This document shows, piece by piece, positions 6,142-12,645 of a stretch of DNA of 13,561 bases. The stretch spans positions 1 through 13,561 of the forward strand of contig CAZNOS010000022.1 of NCBI GenBank assembly GCA_964574775.1, given 5' to 3'. The translations under genes and the position numbers were made by a program. Within the stretch, counting starts at the first letter, position 1. Every line of letters starts with the position of its first letter. The notes under the pieces are model-generated. The model was not told where the DNA came from and ran no database searches. It worked only from the letters and a program-made list of their open reading frames with translations. Source of the stretch: CABMGO01 sp964574775. Lineage in GTDB: Archaea > Nanobdellota > Nanobdellia > Pacearchaeales > GW2011-AR1.

Positions 6142-6726
6142 TTACTTTTCTTGCCTGTCTAATTCGTTGTGAACAATAGTTACGACTTGCGAAGCGAAAA
6201 GCATTTTCGGAGACACAGTTATTTTATCGATTCTTTTTAGTAAATGTCTTTTATCGTCTGGAAAACCGTCTTGGTCTCCTAGAATAAAAACTTCGTTTCC
6301 AGTTAGTTTTAACTCTCTGATGTCTTGACCTTTTTTATCTAGAAGAAAGATATTTTTTCCTTGCTCGTTTAATTCTTCTACTACAGACTCAAAAGATTTT
6401 TTTTCTACAAAACATCCTGGGATGGGGTTTGTAACCTTTCCCTTTTCTTTCGGCGCCTTAAATAATATTTTTTTTATTAAACCGCCAACATCTTTTTTTG
6501 AAATCGGTAATTCTGGATGATATTCAATTAGAATATGTATTGGCGGATTTGGTGGTCCATCAAATATTAGATGCATTTTAACATCCTTCCTTATATCGTG
6601 CGATAGAAAAAATGTGGCTATTATAACGTTGATAGCAATATCCATTCTTCCTGCTTCCATAAGATTATCTTTAATGAAATTTCCAGCAGTTACTGCCGAT
6701 TTTGAATAATAAATAAATTCTGCCAT
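6142..6726 (-). CDS. trmY: tRNA (pseudouridine-54 N1)-methyltransferase TrmY
   Basis: The 194-residue SPOUT-class enzyme adds a methyl group from S-adenosylmethionine to N1 of pseudouridine 54 in the T-loop of archaeal tRNAs. The N-terminal MAEFIYYSKSAVTAGNF, then AGRMDIAINVI (25-35), SHDIRKDV (42-49) and HLIFDGPPNPP (52-62) match the family. The C-terminal knot has VFILGDQDGFP (146-156), the SAM-binding loop, and VTIVHNELDR (182-191). The ATG at 6726 is chosen over the one at 6741 because family members begin at this point and because TTTTAAT (6748-6754) lies 25 bases upstream. It heads a two-gene unit with the orphan at 5640-6140. Confidence 0.92.
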   Translation of the reverse strand: MAEFIYYSKSAVTAGNFIKDNLMEAGRMDIAINVIIATFFLSHDIRKDVKMHLIFDGPPNPPIHILIEYHPELPISKKDVGGLIKKILFKAPKEKGKVTNPIPGCFVEKKSFESVVEELNEQGKNIFLLDKKGQDIRELKLTGNEVFILGDQDGFPDDKRHLLKRIDKITVSPKMLFASQVVTIVHNELDRQEK

Positions 6727-6747
6727 GTGAATTAAAGCCATGCGAAC

Positions 6748-6754
6748 ATTAAAA
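6748..6754 (-). promoter_or_regulatory. TATA box for trmY
   Basis: TTTTAAT on the minus strand, 22-28 bases before the ATG at 6726. It supports the shorter TrmY start. Confidence 0.55.
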
Positions 6755-6772
6755 GGGTTTGGGTTGCTTTGT

Positions 6773-7345
6773 TTAGAATCTGATATTTAGTGTTCTACAA
6801 AGATCATAATAGATGTCTTGAGGCATAATTGCCTGTTTCATATCTCCACATGTTACCAGGGGCACGTTGTGTTCTTTACTTAATTTTACTGCATTATCGT
6901 AAACTCGTTGCATTTTGTTACGGATTGACATTCTTGATCCTTGGCCAAGCCAATCATAAATACTGTTTGCATCTAAAGCCGCATCTATTTCTCCTCTTAA
7001 TCCTGCTCGCATAAGTCTATCTGCCTTTGCCATGTATCTTCCAATTTTATAAGGGCTAAGTGGGCTTATCACTTCAACTTCTTCTGTACCAATTTGATGT
7101 CCTTGAACATAAACGGGTTTTTCTATTTTCCCTCTTTTTATATCACTTACACTATATTTTACACCAGAACACATTCCAACCAACTTGTCAAAAAAACCAT
7201 TATATCTATGATTTTCATGTCTGATGCCTTCTTCGATACGGCCAATGGCGTAATTATCCAATTGTCTTTTAACTCCACGTATAACAGGATCTGAACAAGC
7301 ACGAATCTTTCCAAACACCCCATCTGTTAAGTTTTGTTTTTCCAT
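6773..7345 (-). CDS. Hypothetical protein divergent from the TrmB-family regulator, 190 residues
   Basis: I do not recognise this family. The protein is soluble and basic, with five cysteines (about 17, 59, 166, 182 and one more near the middle by rough count) and no membrane helix. Its C-terminal third, LSKEHNVPLVTCGDMKQAI, resembles the last strand-helix of nucleotide-binding or PIN-like folds, but the rest does not follow. It is the one gene here with a textbook Shine-Dalgarno site: AAGGAGGT (7356-7363), 10 bases before the ATG. It also seems to have a leader of about 50-80 bases, unlike its leaderless neighbours. It shares a 166-base promoter region with the divergent regulator, whose palindromic site lies between them, so regulation by that protein is likely. 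Confidence 0.7.
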   Translation of the reverse strand: MEKQNLTDGVFGKIRACSDPVIRGVKRQLDNYAIGRIEEGIRHENHRYNGFFDKLVGMCSGVKYSVSDIKRGKIEKPVYVQGHQIGTEEVEVISPLSPYKIGRYMAKADRLMRAGLRGEIDAALDANSIYDWLGQGSRMSIRNKMQRVYDNAVKLSKEHNVPLVTCGDMKQAIMPQDIYYDLCRTLNIRF

Positions 7346-7355
7346 TTTAGTTTAT

Positions 7356-7363
7356 ACCTCCTT
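7356..7363 (-). promoter_or_regulatory. Strong Shine-Dalgarno site for the gene at 6773-7345
   Basis: AAGGAGGT on the minus strand, 11-18 bases before the ATG. It is a full anti-16S match and the only such match seen upstream of any gene in this window. Confidence 0.75.
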
Positions 7364-7448
7364 CCATCTCTTTTCTATTGTTTTTTGTTTTCATTTTTTT
7401 GTAAAGCCAATTTGTTTTAATCTTATAATGATAATATATAATATGGCT

Positions 7449-7456
7449 ATATATAA
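7449..7456 (-). promoter_or_regulatory. Candidate TATA box for the gene at 6773-7345
   Basis: TTATATAT on the minus strand, inside TATATATAATA at 7448-7458. It would place transcription start near 7427 and give a leader of about 80 bases. A second candidate, TTATAA near 7421-7427, would give about 50-55 bases. Confidence 0.4.
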
Positions 7457-7463
7457 TAGTCTC

Positions 7464-7477
7464 CTCTCAATTGAGAG
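7464..7477. promoter_or_regulatory. 14-bp perfect palindrome, candidate operator of the divergent promoter
   Basis: CTCTCAATTGAGAG is a perfect palindrome centred at 7470.5. It ends five bases before the TATA box of the TrmB-family gene (7483-7490), where it overlaps or abuts the TFB recognition region. It lies about 18 bases from the centre of the opposite TATA box at 7449-7456. A dimeric winged-helix regulator made by the adjacent gene is the obvious candidate to bind here and control both directions. Confidence 0.6.
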
Positions 7478-7482
7478 AATGA

Positions 7483-7490
7483 TTTATATA
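7483..7490 (+). promoter_or_regulatory. TATA box for the TrmB-family regulator
   Basis: TTTATATA centred about 25.5 bases before the ATG at 7512, with the purine-rich GAGAATGA upstream as a likely BRE. It predicts a leaderless mRNA. Confidence 0.65.
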
Positions 7491-7511
7491 GTTGAAATTA
7501 GTTAGAATATA

Positions 7512-8243
7512 ATGGATACGAATATATTGGAAGACCTTGGACTGACGAACGCAGAAATAAAAGTTTATCTCGCCTTGCTTAAACTTGGCTCTACACAGGC
7601 AGGTGAAGTGATTGAAAAGTCGGGAATGCAAAGTTCTGTTGTTTACAGAAGTTTTACAACGCTTATTGATAAAGGATTAATTAATTTTGTTTTAAATGGA
7701 AAAAAGAAAATTTATCAGGCAACAAAACCTGAAAGCTTTTATGAATTTATAGACGATAAGAAAAGAAGATTCGCTGAAATTCTTCCCGAATTAAAAAAGC
7801 AACAAGAATACTCTAAAAAGGGGGAAAATGCGAGTATTTTCAAAGGAGTTCGGGGCATTAAGGAAGTTTATGATATAATGATTAATACTGAGGGTGGAGA
7901 ATATTTAACTTTCGGTGGTGGCCCAATAACCTCGGAAATCATGGGCTTAACGTGGTGGCTGAACTTACACAATAGGAGAATTGCAAATAAACTACCATCG
8001 CGGCAACTTTTTGATAAAGCCGTAAAAGAAATTGGGGGAAATGAAATTTCGAAAAAGAGATTAACAAATATACGATTTTTTCCTGCCGAATTTGCACAAT
8101 TCCAAGAAACTGTTATCGTGGGTGATAAAGTTGCTATTTGTGTTTTTTCAGAAGAACCTTATGCGTTTTTAATTGAAGATGAGAAGGTAGCTGAAAGTTA
8201 TAAAAAATATTTTGAGTTGCTATGGAAACAAGCCAAGGCCTAA
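7512..8243 (+). CDS. TrmB-family transcriptional regulator
   Basis: This 243-residue regulator starts with a winged helix-turn-helix (about 6-73: LGLTNAEIKVYLALLKLGS, then the recognition helix SSVVYRSFTTLIDKGLI and the wing NGKKKIYQATKP). A charged linker helix (74-103) follows, then a C-terminal sensor-like domain (106-243) with GVRGIKEVYDIM and YLTFGGGP. This layout is that of archaeal TrmB-like regulators, in which the C-terminal domain senses a small molecule, often a sugar; the ligand here is unknown. It is divergent from the orphan gene at 6773-7345 and is the best candidate to bind the palindrome between them, which would include autoregulation. Its stop codon overlaps that of the convergent SPOUT gene (TrmB TAA at 8241-8243, the other at 8240-8242). 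Confidence 0.88.
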   Translation: MDTNILEDLGLTNAEIKVYLALLKLGSTQAGEVIEKSGMQSSVVYRSFTTLIDKGLINFVLNGKKKIYQATKPESFYEFIDDKKRRFAEILPELKKQQEYSKKGENASIFKGVRGIKEVYDIMINTEGGEYLTFGGGPITSEIMGLTWWLNLHNRRIANKLPSRQLFDKAVKEIGGNEISKKRLTNIRFFPAEFAQFQETVIVGDKVAICVFSEEPYAFLIEDEKVAESYKKYFELLWKQAKA

Positions 8244-8827
8244 AACCCTTTTTTGTTTTTTAAAAATTTGAATAATTGTTCTGACATCTGTGGTTTTGGA
8301 TTTTCTTTTGTTCCGACGTTAACGTAACGATATGGCAACTCTAAAAATCTAAATTCTTCAAATTGTATTTCTGGCGAGTCGACAAAATTTATTTCTTCAA
8401 ATCTCTTTCCATCTAGAATTAATTTTGTAGTTAAAACTGCATTATCCGTAGACATTTGTTTTTCTCCGATGTGTCTTTTTTCAACATTCGGCATAAATAC
8501 AGAAAGTTCTGGTCCGGTTCTTTTTCTTGGTGGATTATCTCCAAGAATTCCTCCAAATATAAAATAGTCGAACTTATTTGCATCCTCTGGTTTTAAAATT
8601 TCTTTTGCCTCTGGATCAAGAACACAAAATCTCTTTTCGTCTAAGCCTAATTCAAAAATTCTCTTTTTTTCAGTCTTTCCTATTGATTCTAGGAAAGAGT
8701 TTTTTCTTTTTATATTAGTGAACAAAACATTCGCCTTACCGACTATCTTTGATATGTTTTCATATTCGAACCTACACCACTTCCAGAGTTTTGGCTCAAG
8801 ATGTTCTATAACGAAAATATTTTCCAT
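8240..8827 (-). CDS. Sfm1-like SPOUT-family methyltransferase (DUF431)
   Basis: The 195-residue protein has the conserved features of the DUF431/Sfm1 group. At the N-terminus is FVIEHLEPKLWKWCRFEY, then ISKIVGKANVLFTNIK. The central knot motif is FIFGGILGDNPPRKRT (89-104), followed by KRHIGEKQMSTDNAV (117-131), which forms the S-adenosylmethionine pocket. The yeast member Sfm1 methylates an arginine of ribosomal protein uS3; archaeal members are unproven and could modify a ribosomal protein or RNA. TTTAAAAA is centred 25.5 bases before the ATG. The gene is convergent with the TrmB-family gene and their stop codons overlap. Confidence 0.88.
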   Translation of the reverse strand: MENIFVIEHLEPKLWKWCRFEYENISKIVGKANVLFTNIKRKNSFLESIGKTEKKRIFELGLDEKRFCVLDPEAKEILKPEDANKFDYFIFGGILGDNPPRKRTGPELSVFMPNVEKRHIGEKQMSTDNAVLTTKLILDGKRFEEINFVDSPEIQFEEFRFLELPYRYVNVGTKENPKPQMSEQLFKFLKNKKGF

Positions 8828-8848
8828 TATTCGTGTAGGTTTTGAGTA

Positions 8849-8856
8849 TTTTTAAA
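8849..8856 (-). promoter_or_regulatory. TATA box for the Sfm1-like gene
   Basis: TTTAAAAA on the minus strand, 22-29 bases before the ATG at 8827. Confidence 0.65.
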
Positions 8857-8908
8857 GTTAGAGCTTGCTGTTTGGGTTGTTACTACTACAGAGATACGCG
8901 TGCAAAGG

Positions 8909-8916
8909 TTTAAAAA
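8909..8916 (+). promoter_or_regulatory. TATA box for the response-regulator gene
   Basis: TTTAAAAA on the plus strand, 22-29 bases before the ATG at 8938. It is the same octamer, at the same spacing, as the divergent promoter of the Sfm1-like gene. Confidence 0.65.
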
Positions 8917-8937
8917 GCCAAGACACGAAAAAAATAT

Positions 8938-9303
8938 ATGAAAAAAAGATTAATAATGCTAGTGGAGGACGAAGACTTGGTTAGACGTGCAGTTAGAAGA
9001 ACTATAGAAAGTTATGGCTATGAAGTTGAAGATTTTTCTCATGGATTAAGCGCATTTAAGCAATTAGTAGAACTTAATGCGTGCGGAGATTCAAATCATT
9101 ATGCACTAATTTTAAGCGACGTAAAGATGCCAGAAATGAACGGATTAGCCTTTGCGTCAGAATGTTCTCGGGTTGCGTCAGAAACGCCATTGGTATTAAT
9201 GAGCGGATTGGCGTTGTCGGAATATCCCGCAAACGTTAAAGAAGTATTGCTTAAACCGTGCAGAGGCGCAGAATATAAAAGAGTAATAGAAAAATATACC
9301 TAA
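8938..9303 (+). CDS. Single-domain response regulator (CheY-like receiver)
   Basis: The 121-residue protein is one receiver domain with no output domain. All phosphorylation residues are present: the acidic pair Glu10-Asp11 (MLVEDEDLV), the phospho-acceptor Asp61 (LILSDVKMPEMNG), Ser89 in place of Thr/Ser (VLMSGL) and Lys106 (LLKPC). It should accept a phosphate from a histidine kinase and signal by protein-protein contact. No kinase is in the window. Two-component parts are uncommon in reduced archaeal genomes, so the gene may have been acquired, although it has the same TATA-led leaderless promoter as its neighbours. It is convergent with the RuBisCO gene, with three bases between their ends. 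Confidence 0.9.
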   Translation: MKKRLIMLVEDEDLVRRAVRRTIESYGYEVEDFSHGLSAFKQLVELNACGDSNHYALILSDVKMPEMNGLAFASECSRVASETPLVLMSGLALSEYPANVKEVLLKPCRGAEYKRVIEKYT

Positions 9304-9306
9304 ATT

Positions 9307-10797
9307 TTAATTCTTCTCAGCACTTTCTGCCTGTTGAATTTTTGTTTTATTTTTTTCGAAAAATTCTATTGCTTCTGCAAGTTCTTTATGTGTTTTAGCA
9401 TATTTATGGATATCCATTTTCTTTTTGTAAGCGTCACATGCCTGCACTAATGCCGTAGCACCCGCATGGGTTCCTTTTGGATGTGCATGAACTCCAGCGC
9501 CCATTGTTGTAATAAAATCCATACTGCCCATTACCTCAATAAAGGGTTTTAATAGGGTCGGATTTAGTCCTCCGGAAATTATTGGACAACATTTTTTCAT
9601 TGCTCTCCATGATTCATCTTGTAATGTGACATGGTGTATCTGGTCTCGATGAGCTAGCTTGATAAACTCCTCGTCGTTTTCTGGAATCTTACCCCAAGAC
9701 TGATTAAAAAAATGTCCTTTACTCACTAAACTCAAGATATTATTTGCCGCCGTTACATCTTCCTCTGGCGATCCCGCCATTTTTCCGACTCCAGCTGTGC
9801 CCGTATGTATTCCTGAAGCTCCTGCTAGCCTTGCAAATTTTGATAATACTAAAACTGAGAATCCAAATGGATTTTCTTCACGAGTGTATGCGCCATGAGA
9901 TGCTCTGTGGAAATGAATGAAAACTTCTGGGTATCTCCTTCTTAGTGTTTGAACAGCTGTCCATCCGGAAGTAATTCCATCAATTAAAAATGCATAGCTT
10001 CCTTTTTCAAAACCCGCTCTCCTGATCATTTCACACCTTTCAATCATAGTATCAAAATCTGCTGCAGAAACATTAAACGAATGAACTTTTTTCTTTCCTG
10101 TAATTTTAACAGCGTTATCCATTGCTTCTTTTACGTGAGCGACCATTTTATCGTAAGGACAAAAATCTTGATTCGCCTGCGGCTCGTCATTTTTCACAAA
10201 ATCACCACCGCCAACCCAAAAATCAAAACACACTTCGGCATATTCTGCAGAGGTCAAACCCATCTTCGGTTTTATGATTGTTCCGAGAATTGGTCGACCA
10301 TAAACATTTAGATATTTTCTCATATCATCTAAGGTATAGTTTGGGCCATCATACTGTTCTAACATTACTGGCGGAAACCAAACGTCTAATAATTTTAAAG
10401 CCGAAACCTCTTTCATTCCCAAGACATTTCCGACTACGTATGTTAAAATATTTTGAACATTTCCGCCTCTATCAAATAACCTCCAAGGATAAGCAATCCA
10501 AACTAAACTTTTCTTCAAATCTAATTTATAGACTAGCGCATTCATGTCTCTAGAAAATGGGGTTTCAGTATTAACTTTAAAATTTGTTCCCGTCGATGAT
10601 TCTGCCGCTACCTCGGCTGCAGCCTGTAGTGTGTTCAAAACTTTTCCAGGCAGAAGATGAAAAATTCCCAACATATATTCCCCGCTTTGTGGGTTTTCTA
10701 AATCTAAATTTACATAAGCTTTTTGTTTTTCATTTAAACTTTCAAGAAGTTTTTTAAACTGGTTCCCAGAATTATCACTCTTTTGTTTTTTCACCAT
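9307..10797 (-). CDS. rbcL: Ribulose-1,5-bisphosphate carboxylase, form II/III large subunit
   Basis: This 496-residue enzyme joins CO2 to ribulose 1,5-bisphosphate to give two 3-phosphoglycerates. In archaea it usually ends the AMP/nucleoside salvage route rather than a Calvin cycle. All catalytic positions are visible: Glu66 in ESSTGTN, Asn124, Lys176 and Lys178 (IIKPKMGL), the carbamylated Lys202 with Asp204-Glu205 (GGGDFVKNDEPQANQ), His297-Arg298 and His301 (HFHRASHG), His331 (SGIHTGT), Lys339 of loop 6 (GVGKMAG), Ser408 (IISGG) and the GAG phosphate loop (433-435). Between QSWG (366-369) and AMKKCCP (399-405) are about 29 extra residues absent from Rhodospirillum-type form II; Methanococcoides form II/III carries an assembly-domain insertion there. 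AMP phosphorylase and R15P isomerase are not in the window. The promoter gives a short leader of about 7 bases. Confidence 0.96.
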   Translation of the reverse strand: MVKKQKSDNSGNQFKKLLESLNEKQKAYVNLDLENPQSGEYMLGIFHLLPGKVLNTLQAAAEVAAESSTGTNFKVNTETPFSRDMNALVYKLDLKKSLVWIAYPWRLFDRGGNVQNILTYVVGNVLGMKEVSALKLLDVWFPPVMLEQYDGPNYTLDDMRKYLNVYGRPILGTIIKPKMGLTSAEYAEVCFDFWVGGGDFVKNDEPQANQDFCPYDKMVAHVKEAMDNAVKITGKKKVHSFNVSAADFDTMIERCEMIRRAGFEKGSYAFLIDGITSGWTAVQTLRRRYPEVFIHFHRASHGAYTREENPFGFSVLVLSKFARLAGASGIHTGTAGVGKMAGSPEEDVTAANNILSLVSKGHFFNQSWGKIPENDEEFIKLAHRDQIHHVTLQDESWRAMKKCCPIISGGLNPTLLKPFIEVMGSMDFITTMGAGVHAHPKGTHAGATALVQACDAYKKKMDIHKYAKTHKELAEAIEFFEKNKTKIQQAESAEKN

Positions 10798-10802
10798 CTT
10801 TT

Positions 10803-10837
10803 ATAATTTACATAGTCGATATAGGTTTTTAAATTAT
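10803..10837. repeat. 8-bp AT-only inverted repeat around the RuBisCO promoter
   Basis: ATAATTTA (10803-10810) and TAAATTAT (10830-10837) are exact reverse complements separated by 19 bases. They bracket the region between the RuBisCO TATA box and its start codon. Because the arms contain only A and T, chance is a real possibility. Confidence 0.35.
10826..10833 (-). promoter_or_regulatory. TATA box for the RuBisCO gene
   Basis: TTTAAAAA on the minus strand, 29-36 bases before the ATG at 10797. It is farther out than for the neighbouring genes, so the transcript should have a 5' leader of about 7 bases. A weaker TATATC at -26 to -22 is an alternative. Confidence 0.5.
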
Positions 10838-11253
10838 TCTTTATTGTTTTTATTTGTCCTACCTATTTCCAATCTTATCCTTTCTGCCATTTTCTCCATC
10901 TCTTCTGGAATGCCTTTTTTAGCTCTTCTTGGATCTATGTCGTTAGAATTATGTAGTGGGATTAGATGTAAATGCGCATGGGGTATTTCAAAACCATTTA
11001 CTATGAGACCTATCCTTTTTGCACCTGTTGTCTTTTTTAAAGAGCCCTCTATTTTTCTAGCTATTTCCATAATCTCTACATATTCTTGGTTACTTAAATC
11101 AAAAAAATAATCTACGTGTCTTTTTGGTATTATTAAAAGATGTCCTGGATTTATCGGATTTGCGTCTAAAAAAGAATAAAATCTGTCATTCTCCCAAATC
11201 CTAATGCTGGGAATTTCTCCTCTTGCTATTTTACAAAAAATACAATTTTCCAT
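10834..11253 (-). CDS. HIT-family nucleotide hydrolase/transferase
   Basis: The 139-residue HIT protein contains the histidine triad PHAHLHLIPL (91-100, His92, His94 and His96), which attacks the alpha phosphate of nucleotide substrates. The Cys4-x2-Cys7 pair (CIFCKIARGEIP) and His46 (PKRHVDYF) with the triad region form the usual structural zinc site of the Hint/PKCI branch. ANPINPGHLLIIPKRH is the typical nucleotide-binding stretch. Likely substrates are AMP-linked dinucleotides or nucleoside phosphoramidates. Its ATG overlaps the cysS stop by one base (TAATG) and it has no TATA box, so it is the second gene of a cysS operon. It lies just before RuBisCO; an AMP-releasing enzyme beside an AMP-salvage enzyme is suggestive, but RuBisCO has its own promoter. 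Confidence 0.92.
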   Translation of the reverse strand: MENCIFCKIARGEIPSIRIWENDRFYSFLDANPINPGHLLIIPKRHVDYFFDLSNQEYVEIMEIARKIEGSLKKTTGAKRIGLIVNGFEIPHAHLHLIPLHNSNDIDPRRAKKGIPEEMEKMAERIRLEIGRTNKNNKE

Positions 11254-12617
11254 TATATTTTATCTAGATCGTAACCCTCTTTCGTATCTTTGATATTCCA
11301 GCCTAATGATTTTAATTTTTCACGAAGCTCGTCGGATTTTTTGAAATCCTTGGATTTTTTTGCATTCAATCTTTCTTCTGCAAGAGATTTTATTTCTTTT
11401 GGAATATCTAATTTTTCTTGCTCAAATAATTTTAATCCAAAGACTTCATCTATTTTTTTTATCGTTTGATATTTTCCTTCTGCTTTTTCGTCACGAATCA
11501 ATTCCCATAAAACCGCTAGGGCCTTCGGAGTGTTTAGATCGTCGTTCATTGCTTCTGTGAATTCTTCTAAATATTTTTCGTTTGTTTTTTTGTCGTCGGT
11601 AATTTGAGATATAATGTTTTTTAATTTAATATAAGAATTTTTTGCATTGTCCAAAATCTCTAAAGAAAAATCCATGGGTTTCCTATAAAGTGCCGTTAAA
11701 TTATAGTATCTAAAAACCATTGGTGAATATCCTTTTTCTTCCAGCTCACTTAACATAAATAATCCGCCCTTCGATTTTGAAACCTTTTCACCTTTAAATG
11801 TCAGAAAATTTTCATGCATCCAATAATTTACGAATGTTTTTCCAGTCGCTGCTTCCGATTGAGCGATTTCATTTGTATGATGAACTGGTATATGATCGAC
11901 TCCGCCTGTGTGCAAATCGATTGTTTCTCCAAGGTATTTCATAGACATCGCAGAACACTCTATATGCCATCCTGGGAAGCCTTTGCCCCATGGTGAATCC
12001 CATTCTTGCTGGCGCTTGTCTTCTGGTTTTGAAAATTTCCAGAGTGCAAAATCTGTTTTATTTTTCTTTTCTGACATATTAATTCTTTTTCCTGCCTCTA
12101 AACCCTCAATGTTTAATTTGGCCAATTTTCCATAGTCATTCAGTTTAGATGTATCAAAATAAATTCCGTCTGATGTTTTGTATATGTATCCGTTTGCTTC
12201 TAGTTTTTTTATTAACTCTATCTGTTCTTTAATATGTTCAGTTGCCCAGCTCCATATTGTCGGTTGTTCTATATTTAATTTTTTCAAATCTTGTTCGAAA
12301 ATACCAAAGTAATAGTGCGAAATTTCTTTTGCGGTTTTTCCTTCTTTTTGAGCTGCTTTCTCCATTTTGTCTTCGCCCTCATCTGCGTCGCTAGTTAGGT
12401 GACCTACATCTGTAACATTAATTACCTGCTTTACTTTATAGTCGTTGAATTCCAATGTTCTTCTTAATAAATCTGCAAAAATATATGCCTTCAAGTTGCC
12501 AATATGCTGATACCAATAAACAGTTGGGCCACAATTATACATAGTTACTTGCTCTTTTTTAATCGGCTTAAATTCCTCTTTTTTTCTCGTTAGTGTGTTA
12601 TATAGTTTTAGTACCAT
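11253..12617 (-). CDS. cysS: Cysteinyl-tRNA synthetase
   Basis: The 454-residue class I synthetase charges tRNA-Cys. The Rossmann core shows MYNCGPTVYWYQHIGN (26-41), with Cys29 as a zinc ligand and HIGN as the HIGH signature. The other zinc ligands are Cys221 (GWHIECSAMS) and the HHTNE segment (246-250), with His246/His247 and Glu250. The KMSKS loop reads KVSKS (278-282, GEKVSKSKGG). The C-terminal part (about 300-454) is the helical tRNA-binding region, ending with NAKKSKDFKKSDELREKL. The length is normal. A TTAAAAA box about 25 bases before the ATG predicts a leaderless start. The HIT-family gene overlaps its stop. Confidence 0.96.
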   Translation of the reverse strand: MVLKLYNTLTRKKEEFKPIKKEQVTMYNCGPTVYWYQHIGNLKAYIFADLLRRTLEFNDYKVKQVINVTDVGHLTSDADEGEDKMEKAAQKEGKTAKEISHYYFGIFEQDLKKLNIEQPTIWSWATEHIKEQIELIKKLEANGYIYKTSDGIYFDTSKLNDYGKLAKLNIEGLEAGKRINMSEKKNKTDFALWKFSKPEDKRQQEWDSPWGKGFPGWHIECSAMSMKYLGETIDLHTGGVDHIPVHHTNEIAQSEAATGKTFVNYWMHENFLTFKGEKVSKSKGGLFMLSELEEKGYSPMVFRYYNLTALYRKPMDFSLEILDNAKNSYIKLKNIISQITDDKKTNEKYLEEFTEAMNDDLNTPKALAVLWELIRDEKAEGKYQTIKKIDEVFGLKLFEQEKLDIPKEIKSLAEERLNAKKSKDFKKSDELREKLKSLGWNIKDTKEGYDLDKI

Positions 12618-12638
12618 GAATTATAGAGAAGAGTGGGG

Positions 12639-12645
12639 TTTTTAA
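12639..12645 (-). promoter_or_regulatory. TATA box for the cysS-HIT operon
   Basis: TTAAAAA on the minus strand, 22-28 bases before the ATG at 12617. It overlaps the stop codon of the upstream transporter gene. Confidence 0.6.

Noticed and set aside
6773..7345. Possible PIN-domain toxin, from LSKEHNVPLVTCGD near the C-terminus
   Set aside because: The expected N-terminal Asp-containing strand and the spaced acidic residues of PIN domains are not seen in the right order, so one motif-like stretch is not enough.
7346..7440. Riboswitch in the leader of the gene at 6773-7345
   Set aside because: The leader is A-rich with few G/C bases and I could find no stable stems or known riboswitch core in it.
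10081..10553. Two plus-strand open frames opposite the RuBisCO gene
   Set aside because: Both are shadows of the conserved RuBisCO frame with aromatic- and Cys-rich, non-protein-like composition and no promoter box.
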